Notes: a model not told the origin generated them from the sequence alone. A stretch of 64,000 nt of DNA from Niastella vici (GCF_002077945.1 NZ_LVYD01000002.1:248001-312000), one strand, 5' to 3'. Positions 36,409-46,224 are shown, counted from the first letter of the stretch. Numbers and translations are program-made.

Positions 36409-37890
36409 TTAGAAATTATAACCCACCCTGAACTTCACCGGTTGGGTGCGCGGGATCTGCTGATAACTGAGGAAATCCCACATCAACTGCAGTTTGGTCT
36501 TTTTGAAGAATTTACTTTTTATAGAGATTATCTTGCTGATGCCTATCAATCCACTTTGTTGCCAGGAAGAGAGCTCGTCCCAATGCATACTACTCGTTGA
36601 AGAAAGGCTGTCAGCATTTATAGGTTGATAATTATATTCAAATCCACCACTGGCGAAGAAGCTGCCTTTGAGTTTTATATCGAGGTAGGAACGAAGGCCC
36701 ATGCCCTGGTGCGTGATGGCAATATGTTTGATATCCTGCCCCCACCCCATTTTATAACTGGCGCCTACTCCAACTGTACTTTTATCTGTAAGCTTATATC
36801 CTACCGATAAACCAAGATCTGTTGTAGTGGGAAAGAAATTGTTTTTAGCTGTCTGAAAGTTGGTTCCGTATTCAAGCCGTTGCCAGAAGGCCTTTGTGCG
36901 CTGATTATTGGGCTTGAAATCGGTTATATCCATATCACCGCTGCCACCGCCACCCAGATTATTTATTTTATCTTTTAGCGTATTCAACTGTGCCTGCGCC
37001 GCCTGCAGGTTTTGTTGCAGATATTGCTGCGCGTTGGGTCCGCCACTGGCCAACTGGTTTTGGATTTGCTGTTGCACCTGTGCCCGGGTTTGCAGACCGG
37101 CGAGGCTTTGAGGAGTGCCGTAATTATCAGGCAATCTGAACAAACTGGCCAACTCACCGTTCTGTTTCATGAACTGTGTGAAGGCTGGGAGTTTATTTAA
37201 TAAAGACAGCCCCTTCTGGATCATTTTGTCCGGGTCGTTCAGCATGTCTCTATACTCTTTCAGCTGGGCGCTGTAATAAAAGGCTTCCTTGCTAAAATCA
37301 GCGAATTCGTTGGTAATGCCTTTTGGAAGACTGGTATAACTTCCAAGCGTTTCTTTTATCTGTTGCTTACGTTGCTGAATAAATGCCTTTACCTGCTCGC
37401 TCTGCTGCAATTTTCCCTGCAGCTGGTTCACCTGGGAAAGAGAGCCCTTTACTTTTTCCTGCATTTCTTTCGACTGAGTCACCACGCCAGTATTCTGTGT
37501 GAGAAAGGCCAGACTGGTCTTAACAGAATCTACCATCGGCAGGTAAGCGCCCCTGTTCTTTTTTACAGGCAGACTGTCTGACCGTACTGCGGCCAGCATT
37601 TTATCATATTGCTGATCTACATCGCCAAATAGTTGTTGGGCTTTGACAGAATCGACCTTTGCCAGTTTCTTTTTTAATTTCTTTTCCCGTTTGGCCAAAC
37701 GTATAAGGTATTTTTCCGTTTGCCGGGTAAGGCGGTCTTCCAGATTGGTATACTTGTTCTGGACCTTATTCAAAAATGAGGTAGGAAAATTGATAACCTT
37801 GTCCACTGAGGAAAGGTTGTCCTGGGCTTTTACTGTCTTACACAGAAAGCATATGACAAATAAAAGGATAAGCGTTAGGTTTGGTTGCAT
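36409..37890 (-). CDS. Coiled-coil protein with C-terminal outer-membrane beta barrel
   Basis: A 493-residue exported protein. A signal peptide ends KTVKAQ. Residues about 30-310 are almost purely helical and charged, rich in Lys, Gln and Glu, with heptad character (LEDRLTRQTEKYLIRLAKRE, KKLKKKLAKVDSVKAQQLFG, QEKVKGSLSQVNQLQGKLQQ), ending in LKDKINNLGGGGSGDMD as a flexible link. The last 170 residues alternate polar and hydrophobic as in an outer-membrane barrel (LGLSVGYKLTDKSTVGVGAS, FASGGFEYNYQPI), ending FRVGYNF with the terminal Phe that BAM recognises. It precedes the two RHS genes in the same direction with 68 bases to the next. A periplasmic coiled coil fixed to a pore suggests display or export of the RHS proteins; this is inferred from context. 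Confidence 0.75.
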   Translation of the reverse strand: MQPNLTLILLFVICFLCKTVKAQDNLSSVDKVINFPTSFLNKVQNKYTNLEDRLTRQTEKYLIRLAKREKKLKKKLAKVDSVKAQQLFGDVDQQYDKMLAAVRSDSLPVKKNRGAYLPMVDSVKTSLAFLTQNTGVVTQSKEMQEKVKGSLSQVNQLQGKLQQSEQVKAFIQQRKQQIKETLGSYTSLPKGITNEFADFSKEAFYYSAQLKEYRDMLNDPDKMIQKGLSLLNKLPAFTQFMKQNGELASLFRLPDNYGTPQSLAGLQTRAQVQQQIQNQLASGGPNAQQYLQQNLQAAQAQLNTLKDKINNLGGGGSGDMDITDFKPNNQRTKAFWQRLEYGTNFQTAKNNFFPTTTDLGLSVGYKLTDKSTVGVGASYKMGWGQDIKHIAITHQGMGLRSYLDIKLKGSFFASGGFEYNYQPINADSLSSTSSMHWDELSSWQQSGLIGISKIISIKSKFFKKTKLQLMWDFLSYQQIPRTQPVKFRVGYNF

Positions 37891-38099
37891 ATGGTCGGGT
37901 ATTCAGGTAAAATGCATCAAAAGGCTACTAAACCGTAAATCTACTCGCTAATGGCCTTTTGATTAATACTATGGTAAAAATCAAGAATCCTTTTTGATTA
38001 GCAAAATACATTTTGACACACGTGCAGTTTTGCCAATAGACGTGTTGTTTTGGGCGATAAGTGTGTAAATGAAGTTTAACCAATACCCCCCCTAAACGC

Positions 38100-38130
38100 A
38101 AAAATCCCGCCTCGCGGCGGGACTTTTTTT
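38100..38130. terminator. Terminator, probably bidirectional
   Basis: TCCCGCC and GGCGGGA pair around TCGC (38105-38122). Five A residues precede and seven T residues follow, so it ends in a T-run on both strands. It closes the minus-strand susC-susD transcript 160 bases past the susD stop. Confidence 0.8.
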
Positions 38131-38210
38131 CTTCCATGACTTAAAGGTTACTAGATCTAGATCAAATTACTGCTATGTGTGTTGTAACGGGTTTTCGTTT
38201 TTTAATCCTG

Positions 38211-38233
38211 CCCGGGAGCTTTCGGCTCCCGGG
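38211..38233 (-). other. Stable hairpin in the susD 3' region
   Basis: Perfect 9-bp GC-rich stem CCCGGGAGC with GCTCCCGGG. Read on the minus strand the loop is CGAAA. There is no T-run behind it on that strand, so it is not a classical terminator; RNA protection or processing is possible. Confidence 0.5.
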
Positions 38234-38285
38234 TACGGATGATTGAACACATCTTCAGAGGATAAGTAACTATTTAAATGTCTTA

Positions 38286-40022
38286 TTAGTAACCATCATT
38301 TTGACCAAATGCATCTCTGTTGGTCAGTGCACTCAGTTCATTAAGCGGTACAGGGCGCAGCATATGATACGGTTGAACAGCAATAATGTCAGGATTTTTA
38401 CCCGTGATATATTTAACCCATCCAGCATTATCGCCCCTAAACATCCGCTTCAGATCGAACCAACGTTGGAATTCACCGCACATTTCACGAGCCCTTTCAT
38501 CAAGAATGAACTGCAAATTAATGTCGCTGGCTGTAACCTGCATTGCAGCAACCTGGCCCGATTTGGCAGCTCTTGTTCTCAAAAAGTTGATCTGCGTTGC
38601 GGCAGCACCAGGGTTACCCAATCTGAATTCCGCCTCAGCGGCGATCAGGAACATTTCAGCGAACCGGATCGGAAAAATGTCATTATAACCCTGACGCTGA
38701 TCTTTACTTGTACGGTTGGGATCTGCAAATTTATTCAACTGCACATACGTGTTTGAAAAAGTGGGAATGATGGTATCATTAGTTGCCAAATTATAGATAT
38801 CAGCACGATCTAAAACAACGTAAGGCTTTGTAGCTTTATCGGATGCAGATATTGCTCTCCTCGTTATCACCATGGCTGTGTCGCCAACCTTCATTACTTT
38901 ACCTTTAAAGACGGTGGAATCTTTCCCATACAACAATGAAGTGGGACCATCCCATGTATATGCAGTGTTACAGATCCATACTTCTTTGAATGACCCTTCA
39001 TACCGGCTATCTTCATCTTTGAAAAGATCCAGCAAATAAAGGGTAGGCATAAATTTGCGGTCGTCTTCCCTGCCATTGGCGATGTCACGGGTCATGCCAG
39101 GCCGTTTAGTATATTCCGACATATAGAACATGTGCATCCGGCTGGCATTACCATCATAACTTGTTTGTGTATTAGTGCTCGAGTTACTCAAGGTAAATAA
39201 AGCTTCTTTATTTTTCTTATTATTGGCCGGCTTCCACATGTCGGCATAACTGGCCCAAAGATCAACACCAAATTCTGTTTTACGGTTAATGACTTCCTGG
39301 GCAGCATTTCTTGCTTTGGTATACCAGCTGGTGGCGTCACCAGAATACGAAGCCCGTGCAAGGTATACCCTGGCCAGTAAGCCTAAGGCACTTTTTTTGG
39401 TAGCCCGGCTATATTCAGCACCCCAGGTATTCGGCAAATTGTCTTTTGCAAATTCCAGATCACCGATCATTACATCGTAAAATTCTTCCGGCGTACTGCG
39501 GGTTGCCGTGAGTAATGCACCATCTGTTTCGGTGGTACGCAACATTACCCCGCCCCATTGTTCCACTATATGATAGTAGTAAAAAGCACGCAAAAAACGC
39601 AGCTCAGCCAACCTCGTATTCTTTTCAACAGGATCAGTAAAACCTGCCTGATCTATACGGTTAATGCCGGCATTAGCCTGGTTAACACCTCTCCATAAGT
39701 ATTTCCAGGCATTAGTGTTTGTATTCTGGGCAGAAGTGAGAGCCTCATATTTTATTATCTCCTTGGCATATGGTTGCTTCTGCGGCGCAAACCAAATATC
39801 GGTTCCACCTTCAGCCATAATGGTTCCATCTTCTTTACCATACCAGTTACGTGTTTCAAAATAGGCTGCATTAACAGCAGTAATAAAACCGGCAGGCGTT
39901 GACCATACCGCATCGGCGGTAGAACCACTTGGGTTATATTCATCCAACTTTTTATTACACGAAGTGATCGTTGCTGACGAAACTACTACTGCAGCAAGAG
40001 CGATATATTTTAACATCTTCAT
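38286..40022 (-). CDS. SusD/RagB-family surface glycan-binding lipoprotein (second pair)
   Basis: A 578-residue surface lipoprotein partnering the upstream SusC. The leader MKMLKYIALAAVVVSSATIT ends in the lipobox ITSC, followed by NKKLDEYNP. Hallmarks are the N-terminal helix pair with TRLAELRFLRAFYYYHIVEQ (N-terminal TPR half) and the C-terminal FAEMFLIAAEAEFRLGNPGA and DERAREMCGEFQRWFDLKRM. Length and motif order are ordinary. It lies 32 bases behind susC. The two SusD proteins in the window are only distantly alike, so this pair binds another glycan than the first, probably the substrate of the catabolic genes upstream. Confidence 0.94.
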   Translation of the reverse strand: MKMLKYIALAAVVVSSATITSCNKKLDEYNPSGSTADAVWSTPAGFITAVNAAYFETRNWYGKEDGTIMAEGGTDIWFAPQKQPYAKEIIKYEALTSAQNTNTNAWKYLWRGVNQANAGINRIDQAGFTDPVEKNTRLAELRFLRAFYYYHIVEQWGGVMLRTTETDGALLTATRSTPEEFYDVMIGDLEFAKDNLPNTWGAEYSRATKKSALGLLARVYLARASYSGDATSWYTKARNAAQEVINRKTEFGVDLWASYADMWKPANNKKNKEALFTLSNSSTNTQTSYDGNASRMHMFYMSEYTKRPGMTRDIANGREDDRKFMPTLYLLDLFKDEDSRYEGSFKEVWICNTAYTWDGPTSLLYGKDSTVFKGKVMKVGDTAMVITRRAISASDKATKPYVVLDRADIYNLATNDTIIPTFSNTYVQLNKFADPNRTSKDQRQGYNDIFPIRFAEMFLIAAEAEFRLGNPGAAATQINFLRTRAAKSGQVAAMQVTASDINLQFILDERAREMCGEFQRWFDLKRMFRGDNAGWVKYITGKNPDIIAVQPYHMLRPVPLNELSALTNRDAFGQNDGY

Positions 40023-40054
40023 AAAATCTTGTGTTTAATAGAATAAAAAATAAA

Positions 40055-43000
40055 TTAAAAGTCTGCGTTTACTCCAATTACAATCTGGCGGCTCAAAGGA
40101 CCATTCTCATCACCACCTCTTTCAGGATCATAATTCTTTAATAATTTATTTTTTGACTGGGTAAAGATGTTATTAGCAGTTGCATATATACGCAGTTTTT
40201 CCAGGTACACTTTTCTGGTTACTGCAACCGGCAAAGTATAGGCAGCCGTTACCGTTTTTACCTTCAGGTAAGAACCATCAATATAGTTCAATGCAGTATA
40301 ACCGGTATAAGAGCCTATGGCGGCATCCTTCTTGGGACGGGGAAAATCGTTGGTAGGATTTTCCGGAGTCCAGTAGTTGAAGTTAGCCGGACCATTACCC
40401 AAACCTGATGGGTTATAACGACCCATAAATTTAGCTTCGATCATTTGACCCCAGCGGGCAAACATATATACACTCAACTCAAAACCTTTATAGGTAAAAG
40501 TATTCTGCCAGCCGGCAAACCATTTGGGTGTGTTAGCTCCCAGGTAGGTATAATCTTTTGTGTTAATGGTATCATTTCCATCTATATCAGCAACTTTAAT
40601 ATCACCGGGTTTGAATGGAGTAGCGCCTACAAAAACGGTGGCAGCTTTCGCAGCTTCGTCATTTTGCCAGATGCCCAATTTCTTATAACTATAGTATGAA
40701 TTCACCGGACGTCCCAGTAATAAAGATTTACTTTCAATTGGCGATCCGTAAATATCCTTTCCATCGATCAGCTTGGTGATCTTTTCTCTTGCTGTTGTAT
40801 AGGTAACGGTGCTTGTCCATCTGAAATCGCGGGTACTAACGGGCACTACTGAAATGGCAGCTTCAATACCTTTGTTTTCAGTTTCACCCACGTTCTGCCA
40901 GATGTTATCTATACCAGTTGATAAGGGTAAAGCACGTTTCAACAATACATCAGAAGTTTTTGCCTTATAAGCATCAATGGTACCGAAAACGCGGCTTTTG
41001 AAGAAGGCGAAATCAATACCCAGGTTCTGTGTTGCGGTTTTTTCCCAGCCCAGATCAGCAGTACCGGTAACTGTAGCAAAACGGTACTGATATGCCGAAA
41101 CATCACCAAAACCCTGGCCATAAGAATATGGATCAATTAAATTCTGAGTACTATAAGCAGGAATTGTAGCATTACCGGCCACACCATAGCTGGCGCGGAT
41201 CTTGAAGTTATTTACAAAGTACATGTCTTTCATGAACTCTTCCTGGTGCAGATTCCAACCAACAGCTGCAGAAGGGAAATAATCCCATTTATGTCCGGCG
41301 GCCAGGCGTGATACCCCGTCCGCACGTAATGACGCGGTTAACAGGTACTTTCCTTTGTACGTATAATTAAGACGTCCGGCATAAGACATAGTAGTTGTTC
41401 TTACAAGGTACGATGAAATAAGACGGCTGTTTAGTTCAGTACCATCCAATCTGTAAAACTGATTAGAAGGTAACAATAATTTAATGCCATTGGCATCGTT
41501 GCCATCTTCATCTGAACGCGTATACGAGGTAATACCTGTAAGGGTAACAGAATGGTCAGCAATTTTCTTTGAATAAGTGATTACGTTTTCCCATGCATAG
41601 AACCGGTTAAAGATAGTGGCCTGTTCAGCATAGTTAGGTAAACCACTGAGTTTGCGGCGGATCGCTAACGAATCGTAATACATACCCTGTCTACTGAATG
41701 TTAACGTAGTACCTAAATTGGTCCTGATCGATAACCCGGTGATAGGGGTAATTTCAAAATAACCATTGGTCATTACGCTACCCCGAATAGTGTTGTCTTT
41801 ATATACACCCGGTCTTTCATCGGCCAGCGGGCTCACTTTTGAGTTATTCAGTGTAGGGCTGCTATACTGGGGAAATACGTTAATGTTTCCCAGGCTGTCA
41901 TACGGTATACCCAGGGGGCCAACGCTGCTGATTTGGGTGAGGGGATCGTAACGCTTATTCGTGTTGGTATAGGTTACCTGGGTTGAAAGACCTGCTTTAA
42001 ATGCATTGCTAATGCGCTGATCATAGTTCAAACGGGAATTGTAACGCGTGAAATCATTATTGCGCAACATACCCTCTTCTTTATAATAACCAGTAGAAAA
42101 GAATACTTTGGTTTTGTCGCCCCCTGATTGTATAGAGGCTGTATGGCTTTGTTCAATACCATTGCGGTTAACCAGGTCGTACCAGTCAACCCATTGATTA
42201 TTCTTGTAGTTGGCCAACTCATACGGATCAGTGAAGAGCACATCATCAGATGCTGGATAATTTCCAATTGTGGTGCGGTAAGCTTCTCTTCTCAGCTTTA
42301 CATAATCTTCGCCCGTTCTTCCTTTGGGGTATTGGGTATAACCATTCACACCATAATAGCCGTTATAGGAAATGCGGGGCCTTTCTCTACCTTTTTTGGT
42401 AGTAACTATCACCACACCATTGGCGCCCATCCATCCGTAAATAGCGGTAGCCGAGGCGTCTTTCAATACTTCCACCGACTCTATATCGCTGGGGTTCAGG
42501 TCAGAAATACTTCCACCCTGAAAACCATCGATGATATACAGGGGTGCGCTTACGGCGCCGGTTTGCCCCTTGTCGGTACCGTTGATAGTTCTGATACCAC
42601 GAACCTGTACACTAACACCGGAACCGGCGCCACCGGAAGAACGTTGAATATCCATACCAGGAATTCTACCCTGCAATGCTTCCAACGCATTAAAAGTAGG
42701 CGTACCTGTTACCTGGCCGGGCTTTACTGAATAAACAGAGCCCGTAAGGTCTCTTCTTTTTGACGTACCATAACCTACTACCACCACCTGGTCGAGGTCG
42801 GCATTGTCGTAGGCCATCGTTATATTAAATGTAGAATCAGTTCCCACTTTTTGTTCCTTTTGTAAAAAGCCTACAAAGCTGAATACAAGGACGGAGCTTT
42901 CAGAGGAAACTGGAAGTCGGAAAGTACCTGTTACATCGGCAGTCACACTTATGCGTGTGCCCCATACGTTAACGTTCACACCGGGAAGCGGATTCCCCGA

Positions 43001-43111
43001 TGGATCTTTAACCTTACCTGTAACAACTCTTTCCTGTGCGATCAGGTACGTGCAGTTAAGTAGCATAAAAAACGCCATCAGGCATTTCAAGGACGACGGT
43101 TTTCCAATCAT
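40055..43111 (-). CDS. SusC/RagA-family TonB-dependent transporter (second pair)
   Basis: A 1018-residue outer-membrane importer. The leader ends TYLIAQ. The carboxypeptidase-regulatory-like domain follows (VTGKVKDPSGNPLPGVNVNV), then the TonB-box region LDQVVVVGYGTSKRRDLTGS, the plug with ALEALQGRIPGMDIQRSSGG and LKDASATAIYGWMGANGVVI, and a barrel ending RQIVIGVNADF with terminal Phe. It opens a susC-susD unit ended by the terminator at 38100. It lies 365 bases downstream of the large TIM-barrel gene, so it may have its own promoter in that gap although all genes around it point the same way. Confidence 0.95.
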   Translation of the reverse strand: MIGKPSSLKCLMAFFMLLNCTYLIAQERVVTGKVKDPSGNPLPGVNVNVWGTRISVTADVTGTFRLPVSSESSVLVFSFVGFLQKEQKVGTDSTFNITMAYDNADLDQVVVVGYGTSKRRDLTGSVYSVKPGQVTGTPTFNALEALQGRIPGMDIQRSSGGAGSGVSVQVRGIRTINGTDKGQTGAVSAPLYIIDGFQGGSISDLNPSDIESVEVLKDASATAIYGWMGANGVVIVTTKKGRERPRISYNGYYGVNGYTQYPKGRTGEDYVKLRREAYRTTIGNYPASDDVLFTDPYELANYKNNQWVDWYDLVNRNGIEQSHTASIQSGGDKTKVFFSTGYYKEEGMLRNNDFTRYNSRLNYDQRISNAFKAGLSTQVTYTNTNKRYDPLTQISSVGPLGIPYDSLGNINVFPQYSSPTLNNSKVSPLADERPGVYKDNTIRGSVMTNGYFEITPITGLSIRTNLGTTLTFSRQGMYYDSLAIRRKLSGLPNYAEQATIFNRFYAWENVITYSKKIADHSVTLTGITSYTRSDEDGNDANGIKLLLPSNQFYRLDGTELNSRLISSYLVRTTTMSYAGRLNYTYKGKYLLTASLRADGVSRLAAGHKWDYFPSAAVGWNLHQEEFMKDMYFVNNFKIRASYGVAGNATIPAYSTQNLIDPYSYGQGFGDVSAYQYRFATVTGTADLGWEKTATQNLGIDFAFFKSRVFGTIDAYKAKTSDVLLKRALPLSTGIDNIWQNVGETENKGIEAAISVVPVSTRDFRWTSTVTYTTAREKITKLIDGKDIYGSPIESKSLLLGRPVNSYYSYKKLGIWQNDEAAKAATVFVGATPFKPGDIKVADIDGNDTINTKDYTYLGANTPKWFAGWQNTFTYKGFELSVYMFARWGQMIEAKFMGRYNPSGLGNGPANFNYWTPENPTNDFPRPKKDAAIGSYTGYTALNYIDGSYLKVKTVTAAYTLPVAVTRKVYLEKLRIYATANNIFTQSKNKLLKNYDPERGGDENGPLSRQIVIGVNADF

Positions 43112-43476
43112 ACAACAGTTGTTTAAGATTTATGTTTTAACAATTGAGAGGAGCAATGTATAACCAAGGAACAACGTACATATCTACGTGCATAGAGATG
43201 GGGTGGAATGTGTTTTTCAGGATATTGCATAACAGGCCACAAGAAACGGCCATCAGCCATCTGAAACAATGCAACTTCTTACTAAAAAGATGGAACATCT
43301 TACTATCTCGTAAATGCATACCCATATTTTCGAAACAACACGTGTAATCTATTGTCGTAACTACAGTTATTACCAATAACAGTAAGTAAATGCCGCAATC
43401 ACTTAGCAATTTCTTAATATGCGATCACGTCATTTAATTCAATAATCCATCTCTATGATCTGTGGGGAAGCAACCG
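43112..43476. other. Promoter-size gap ahead of the second susC
   Basis: 365 bp without a gene. An 11-bp inverted pair, CATAGAGATGG at 43191-43201 and CCATCTCTATG at 43447-43457, brackets most of it; it may be chance or an operator pair. No TTTG/TAnnTTTG promoter could be read on the minus strand. Confidence 0.45.
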
Positions 43477-46224
43477 TTATTTTTCAAACAACCAATCAAG
43501 CGCACCGGCGTTTTCTGAAACGCCCAATCCGGCATCTATCACCGGCAGTGGATCGTTATCGTTTATGAAGCCCAGTAACAGGCACGATCCCTTTCCTAAT
43601 GTAAGTGTGTGTGTGCCGGCTTGAAACGTAAAACTATGTATGTTTATTGCAGGGAATTCATCTATCGCTATTGCGTTTGCCACCTTTACTTCGGCCTGCC
43701 TGAAATCATCTGCGCTTGCATCTATTTCTAATGTTGGCTCAGGTAAATACGCACTGTTCTTTTCTGCAAAGTACGCTACCAGTAATTTAACCGGCACTGT
43801 TGTTTTAAAACTCAGGCTGGTGCCTTCCGTTATCTGCCGCTGCTGGCTATAATATATTCCCTGCAAACCCGTCAGCAATGGCGGCAACTCATTGATCACC
43901 ACACTAAGATCAGGAAATACCTGTGCATTCTTTTGTACAGTATATGTTTTAATATTTTCTGTAATAATTGTCACGGGCACGCTTTTCAATGGTGTCAAGC
44001 TGGCAACTGCTGTACCTGCGCCCTGTTTCTTCAATACCTCGATATGCTTTTTGAAATTCTCCAGCTCCCGCTGATAGAAAGGCAACAACTCAACCCAGGT
44101 CTTGTTCTTTGTATCTTTTCCATTTACCGGGATCTTCCGTTGCTGCGTTTGCATACTGTTCGCATATAAATAAGTGGTATCGGTACGCGCCGCCAGTTCC
44201 GCAAAATACGCCACACTCTTTTCCAACATCGGCACGGCCTGTTCCAGATCGGCCACCTTATTGGAATATTTGAACTTCAATACCTGCACCGCCGCTCTTG
44301 CTTTCCACGCATAATATTGCGCCATTTCCTGGTAACAATACATATCATTCTTCAGGCGATTGAATTCATCGCGATTCGCAGTGATATAAGGCGCCGCCTG
44401 CTCAATTGCTGCCACCGCCTTATTGCCATGTTCTATTATTTGATCGGCCACCAGCATAGGCGATTCGCCTATATGCGGTATTCCATTTGCTTCATGTAGC
44501 GCATATTCAATGATCATTTCCCCAAACGGACTTTCACTATTATACAATAATGGAAATAAGCCAAATCGTTTGGGATCTATCAACTGGGTCATCAACATGC
44601 CCAGCGTCATGGTTTGCCGGTTACCATCTGTAATACCATACCGGCGTAAGATCTTGGGTGATATTTCACCGGATTGTTCATACGCTTCCACTATATTTTT
44701 TGCCTGTGCCGCCGTACAGCCAAATTTTGTGCCAAGGCTGCCGGCCCAATAATCAATTTCCTGCCCGCGGTTGCGATCACTTTTCCACGCATAACGCGCC
44801 CAGGTCCTGTACCAGATCCAATCGCGCTCCACTTCCAGTAAACGGGGCGTGCTTTTATCGGCTGTATATGGCCAGTCCCAATAAGATGCCTGCGGATACA
44901 AGTGCAAGCCGTTGGCTTCATATACCGAGTGCATCGACTGCACGCATTTTTGTATAAAGTCGGGTGAACCATACCTGAATGGTTCCAGGTTGGCCAAAAT
45001 GTGAACGTTCTCTATCTGAACCGTACCAATACGGCTCAGGCTGCGATGCAGATCGGCCCAGGGACCTCGCGGTTCATAAGTAGTTAAGGCCTCGCCATTG
45101 AATTTGGCTTCGGTATACAGGTTCTTGTAAAGCGGCAACGCTTCTTTCATAACCCGTGGTGCATCGGTATCGTGTGCTCGCAAAACGATCGGCGGTTCAT
45201 CTTTCTTACCTAATATCTTTAAGCCGTCCTGCACACCGGGAATAATAGTTTTACAAAACCAGTCCACATCGTCCTGCCCCACCCCTTCCATGGCCTCGCC
45301 CAGCGCCACCATTAAACCCACATTGGGATATTTGGCCACAAATGCAGCGATGGACTTGCGCGTATAATCGGCTATCAATGGTACAATGGGCCGGGTGCGG
45401 TCCTGCGTTTTTATGTTGTGCTTTTCGGCAAATGGTTTTGAGACGATAATATTATAGAACATTTGGATCACCCAAATACCGCGCTTGTCGGCTTCGGTGG
45501 TGAGGAACGCAAATAACTCTTCATTCTTTTTAAACGTAGCATCATCGACTTCTACCGCATAAGGATATTCATTTGTACGTACCAGCGATGCAAACGGATG
45601 TCCGTTCCAGAGGTACAACGAGTTCAGGCGATTGGCCACCAGTGAATCGAGGTATTGCACCCAAAGCGCTTTATCGTACAACCAGGGAAAGGTTTCGGGT
45701 GTATACGGATATTCATAAACGGTTCTTCCCGGTAAATAATAGGGTTTTTGAACGCCAATACAGGTTCCGCGCAATACCATCTCGGGTTTGTCGGTCATGG
45801 AGAAACCGGCGGGGATCGCTTTATTATTGGTTACCTGTTCTGCCAGCTCGAGGCAACCATACAGGGTACCCGAGGCATCGGTTCCGGCAATAATAATGGC
45901 GTTGGGTTTGCTTTTTATAGAGAAGCCTTCCTTGCCGGTTGTATCGGGTTGCAGGTGCCAGGTGGCTGCCGCTTTCTTAACAAGCGCATCGCCATAATTG
46001 CCTGCGAGAATGGTTGTCCCTGTTGCTGTTAATTTACCATCTGTTGAAACCACTACTTTATAGCCGGCCTTTTGTAATGCTCCGGTGAGTTTTTCAGTAC
46101 CATATTTGGTGCGCGGAGAATTGTTTGCCGTGATAATTGTAACGTTCTTATCTGTGGGTTTGTCAGAAGCCCAGCTTGTTTTCAGGGTTAACACAGTTAC
46201 AACCAATACAAGAAAGCCTTTCAT
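43477..46224 (-). CDS. Large exported TIM-barrel protein, GH67/GH20-like N-terminal domain
   Basis: A 915-residue exported protein; the leader ends TSWAS. Residues about 25-145 form the alpha/beta domain found ahead of the barrel in GH67, GH84, GH115 and GH20 enzymes (TIITANNSPRTKYGTEKLTG, AIIIAGTDASGTLYGCLELA). The barrel follows (about 150-560) with NRLNSLYLWNGHPFASLVRT, WVIQMFYNIIVSKPF, GLMVALGEAMEGVGQDD and LYTEAKFNGEAL; the acidic residues of GEAMEG and EAKFNGEA are candidates for catalysis. A helical part with a C-terminal beta domain completes it. GH67-like alpha-glucuronidase activity is a possibility, but I cannot match it to a defined family. It is placed between an oxidoreductase and susC. 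Confidence 0.6.
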   Translation of the reverse strand: MKGFLVLVVTVLTLKTSWASDKPTDKNVTIITANNSPRTKYGTEKLTGALQKAGYKVVVSTDGKLTATGTTILAGNYGDALVKKAAATWHLQPDTTGKEGFSIKSKPNAIIIAGTDASGTLYGCLELAEQVTNNKAIPAGFSMTDKPEMVLRGTCIGVQKPYYLPGRTVYEYPYTPETFPWLYDKALWVQYLDSLVANRLNSLYLWNGHPFASLVRTNEYPYAVEVDDATFKKNEELFAFLTTEADKRGIWVIQMFYNIIVSKPFAEKHNIKTQDRTRPIVPLIADYTRKSIAAFVAKYPNVGLMVALGEAMEGVGQDDVDWFCKTIIPGVQDGLKILGKKDEPPIVLRAHDTDAPRVMKEALPLYKNLYTEAKFNGEALTTYEPRGPWADLHRSLSRIGTVQIENVHILANLEPFRYGSPDFIQKCVQSMHSVYEANGLHLYPQASYWDWPYTADKSTPRLLEVERDWIWYRTWARYAWKSDRNRGQEIDYWAGSLGTKFGCTAAQAKNIVEAYEQSGEISPKILRRYGITDGNRQTMTLGMLMTQLIDPKRFGLFPLLYNSESPFGEMIIEYALHEANGIPHIGESPMLVADQIIEHGNKAVAAIEQAAPYITANRDEFNRLKNDMYCYQEMAQYYAWKARAAVQVLKFKYSNKVADLEQAVPMLEKSVAYFAELAARTDTTYLYANSMQTQQRKIPVNGKDTKNKTWVELLPFYQRELENFKKHIEVLKKQGAGTAVASLTPLKSVPVTIITENIKTYTVQKNAQVFPDLSVVINELPPLLTGLQGIYYSQQRQITEGTSLSFKTTVPVKLLVAYFAEKNSAYLPEPTLEIDASADDFRQAEVKVANAIAIDEFPAINIHSFTFQAGTHTLTLGKGSCLLLGFINDNDPLPVIDAGLGVSENAGALDWLFEK

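Larger units (their letters stand above)
37891..38285. other. Intergenic region between the RHS locus and the second SusD
   Basis: 395 bp with no gene. Contains the terminator at 38100-38130 and the hairpin at 38211-38233, both behind susD, and the upstream region of the coiled-coil/barrel gene, in which no clear promoter was found. Confidence 0.6.
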
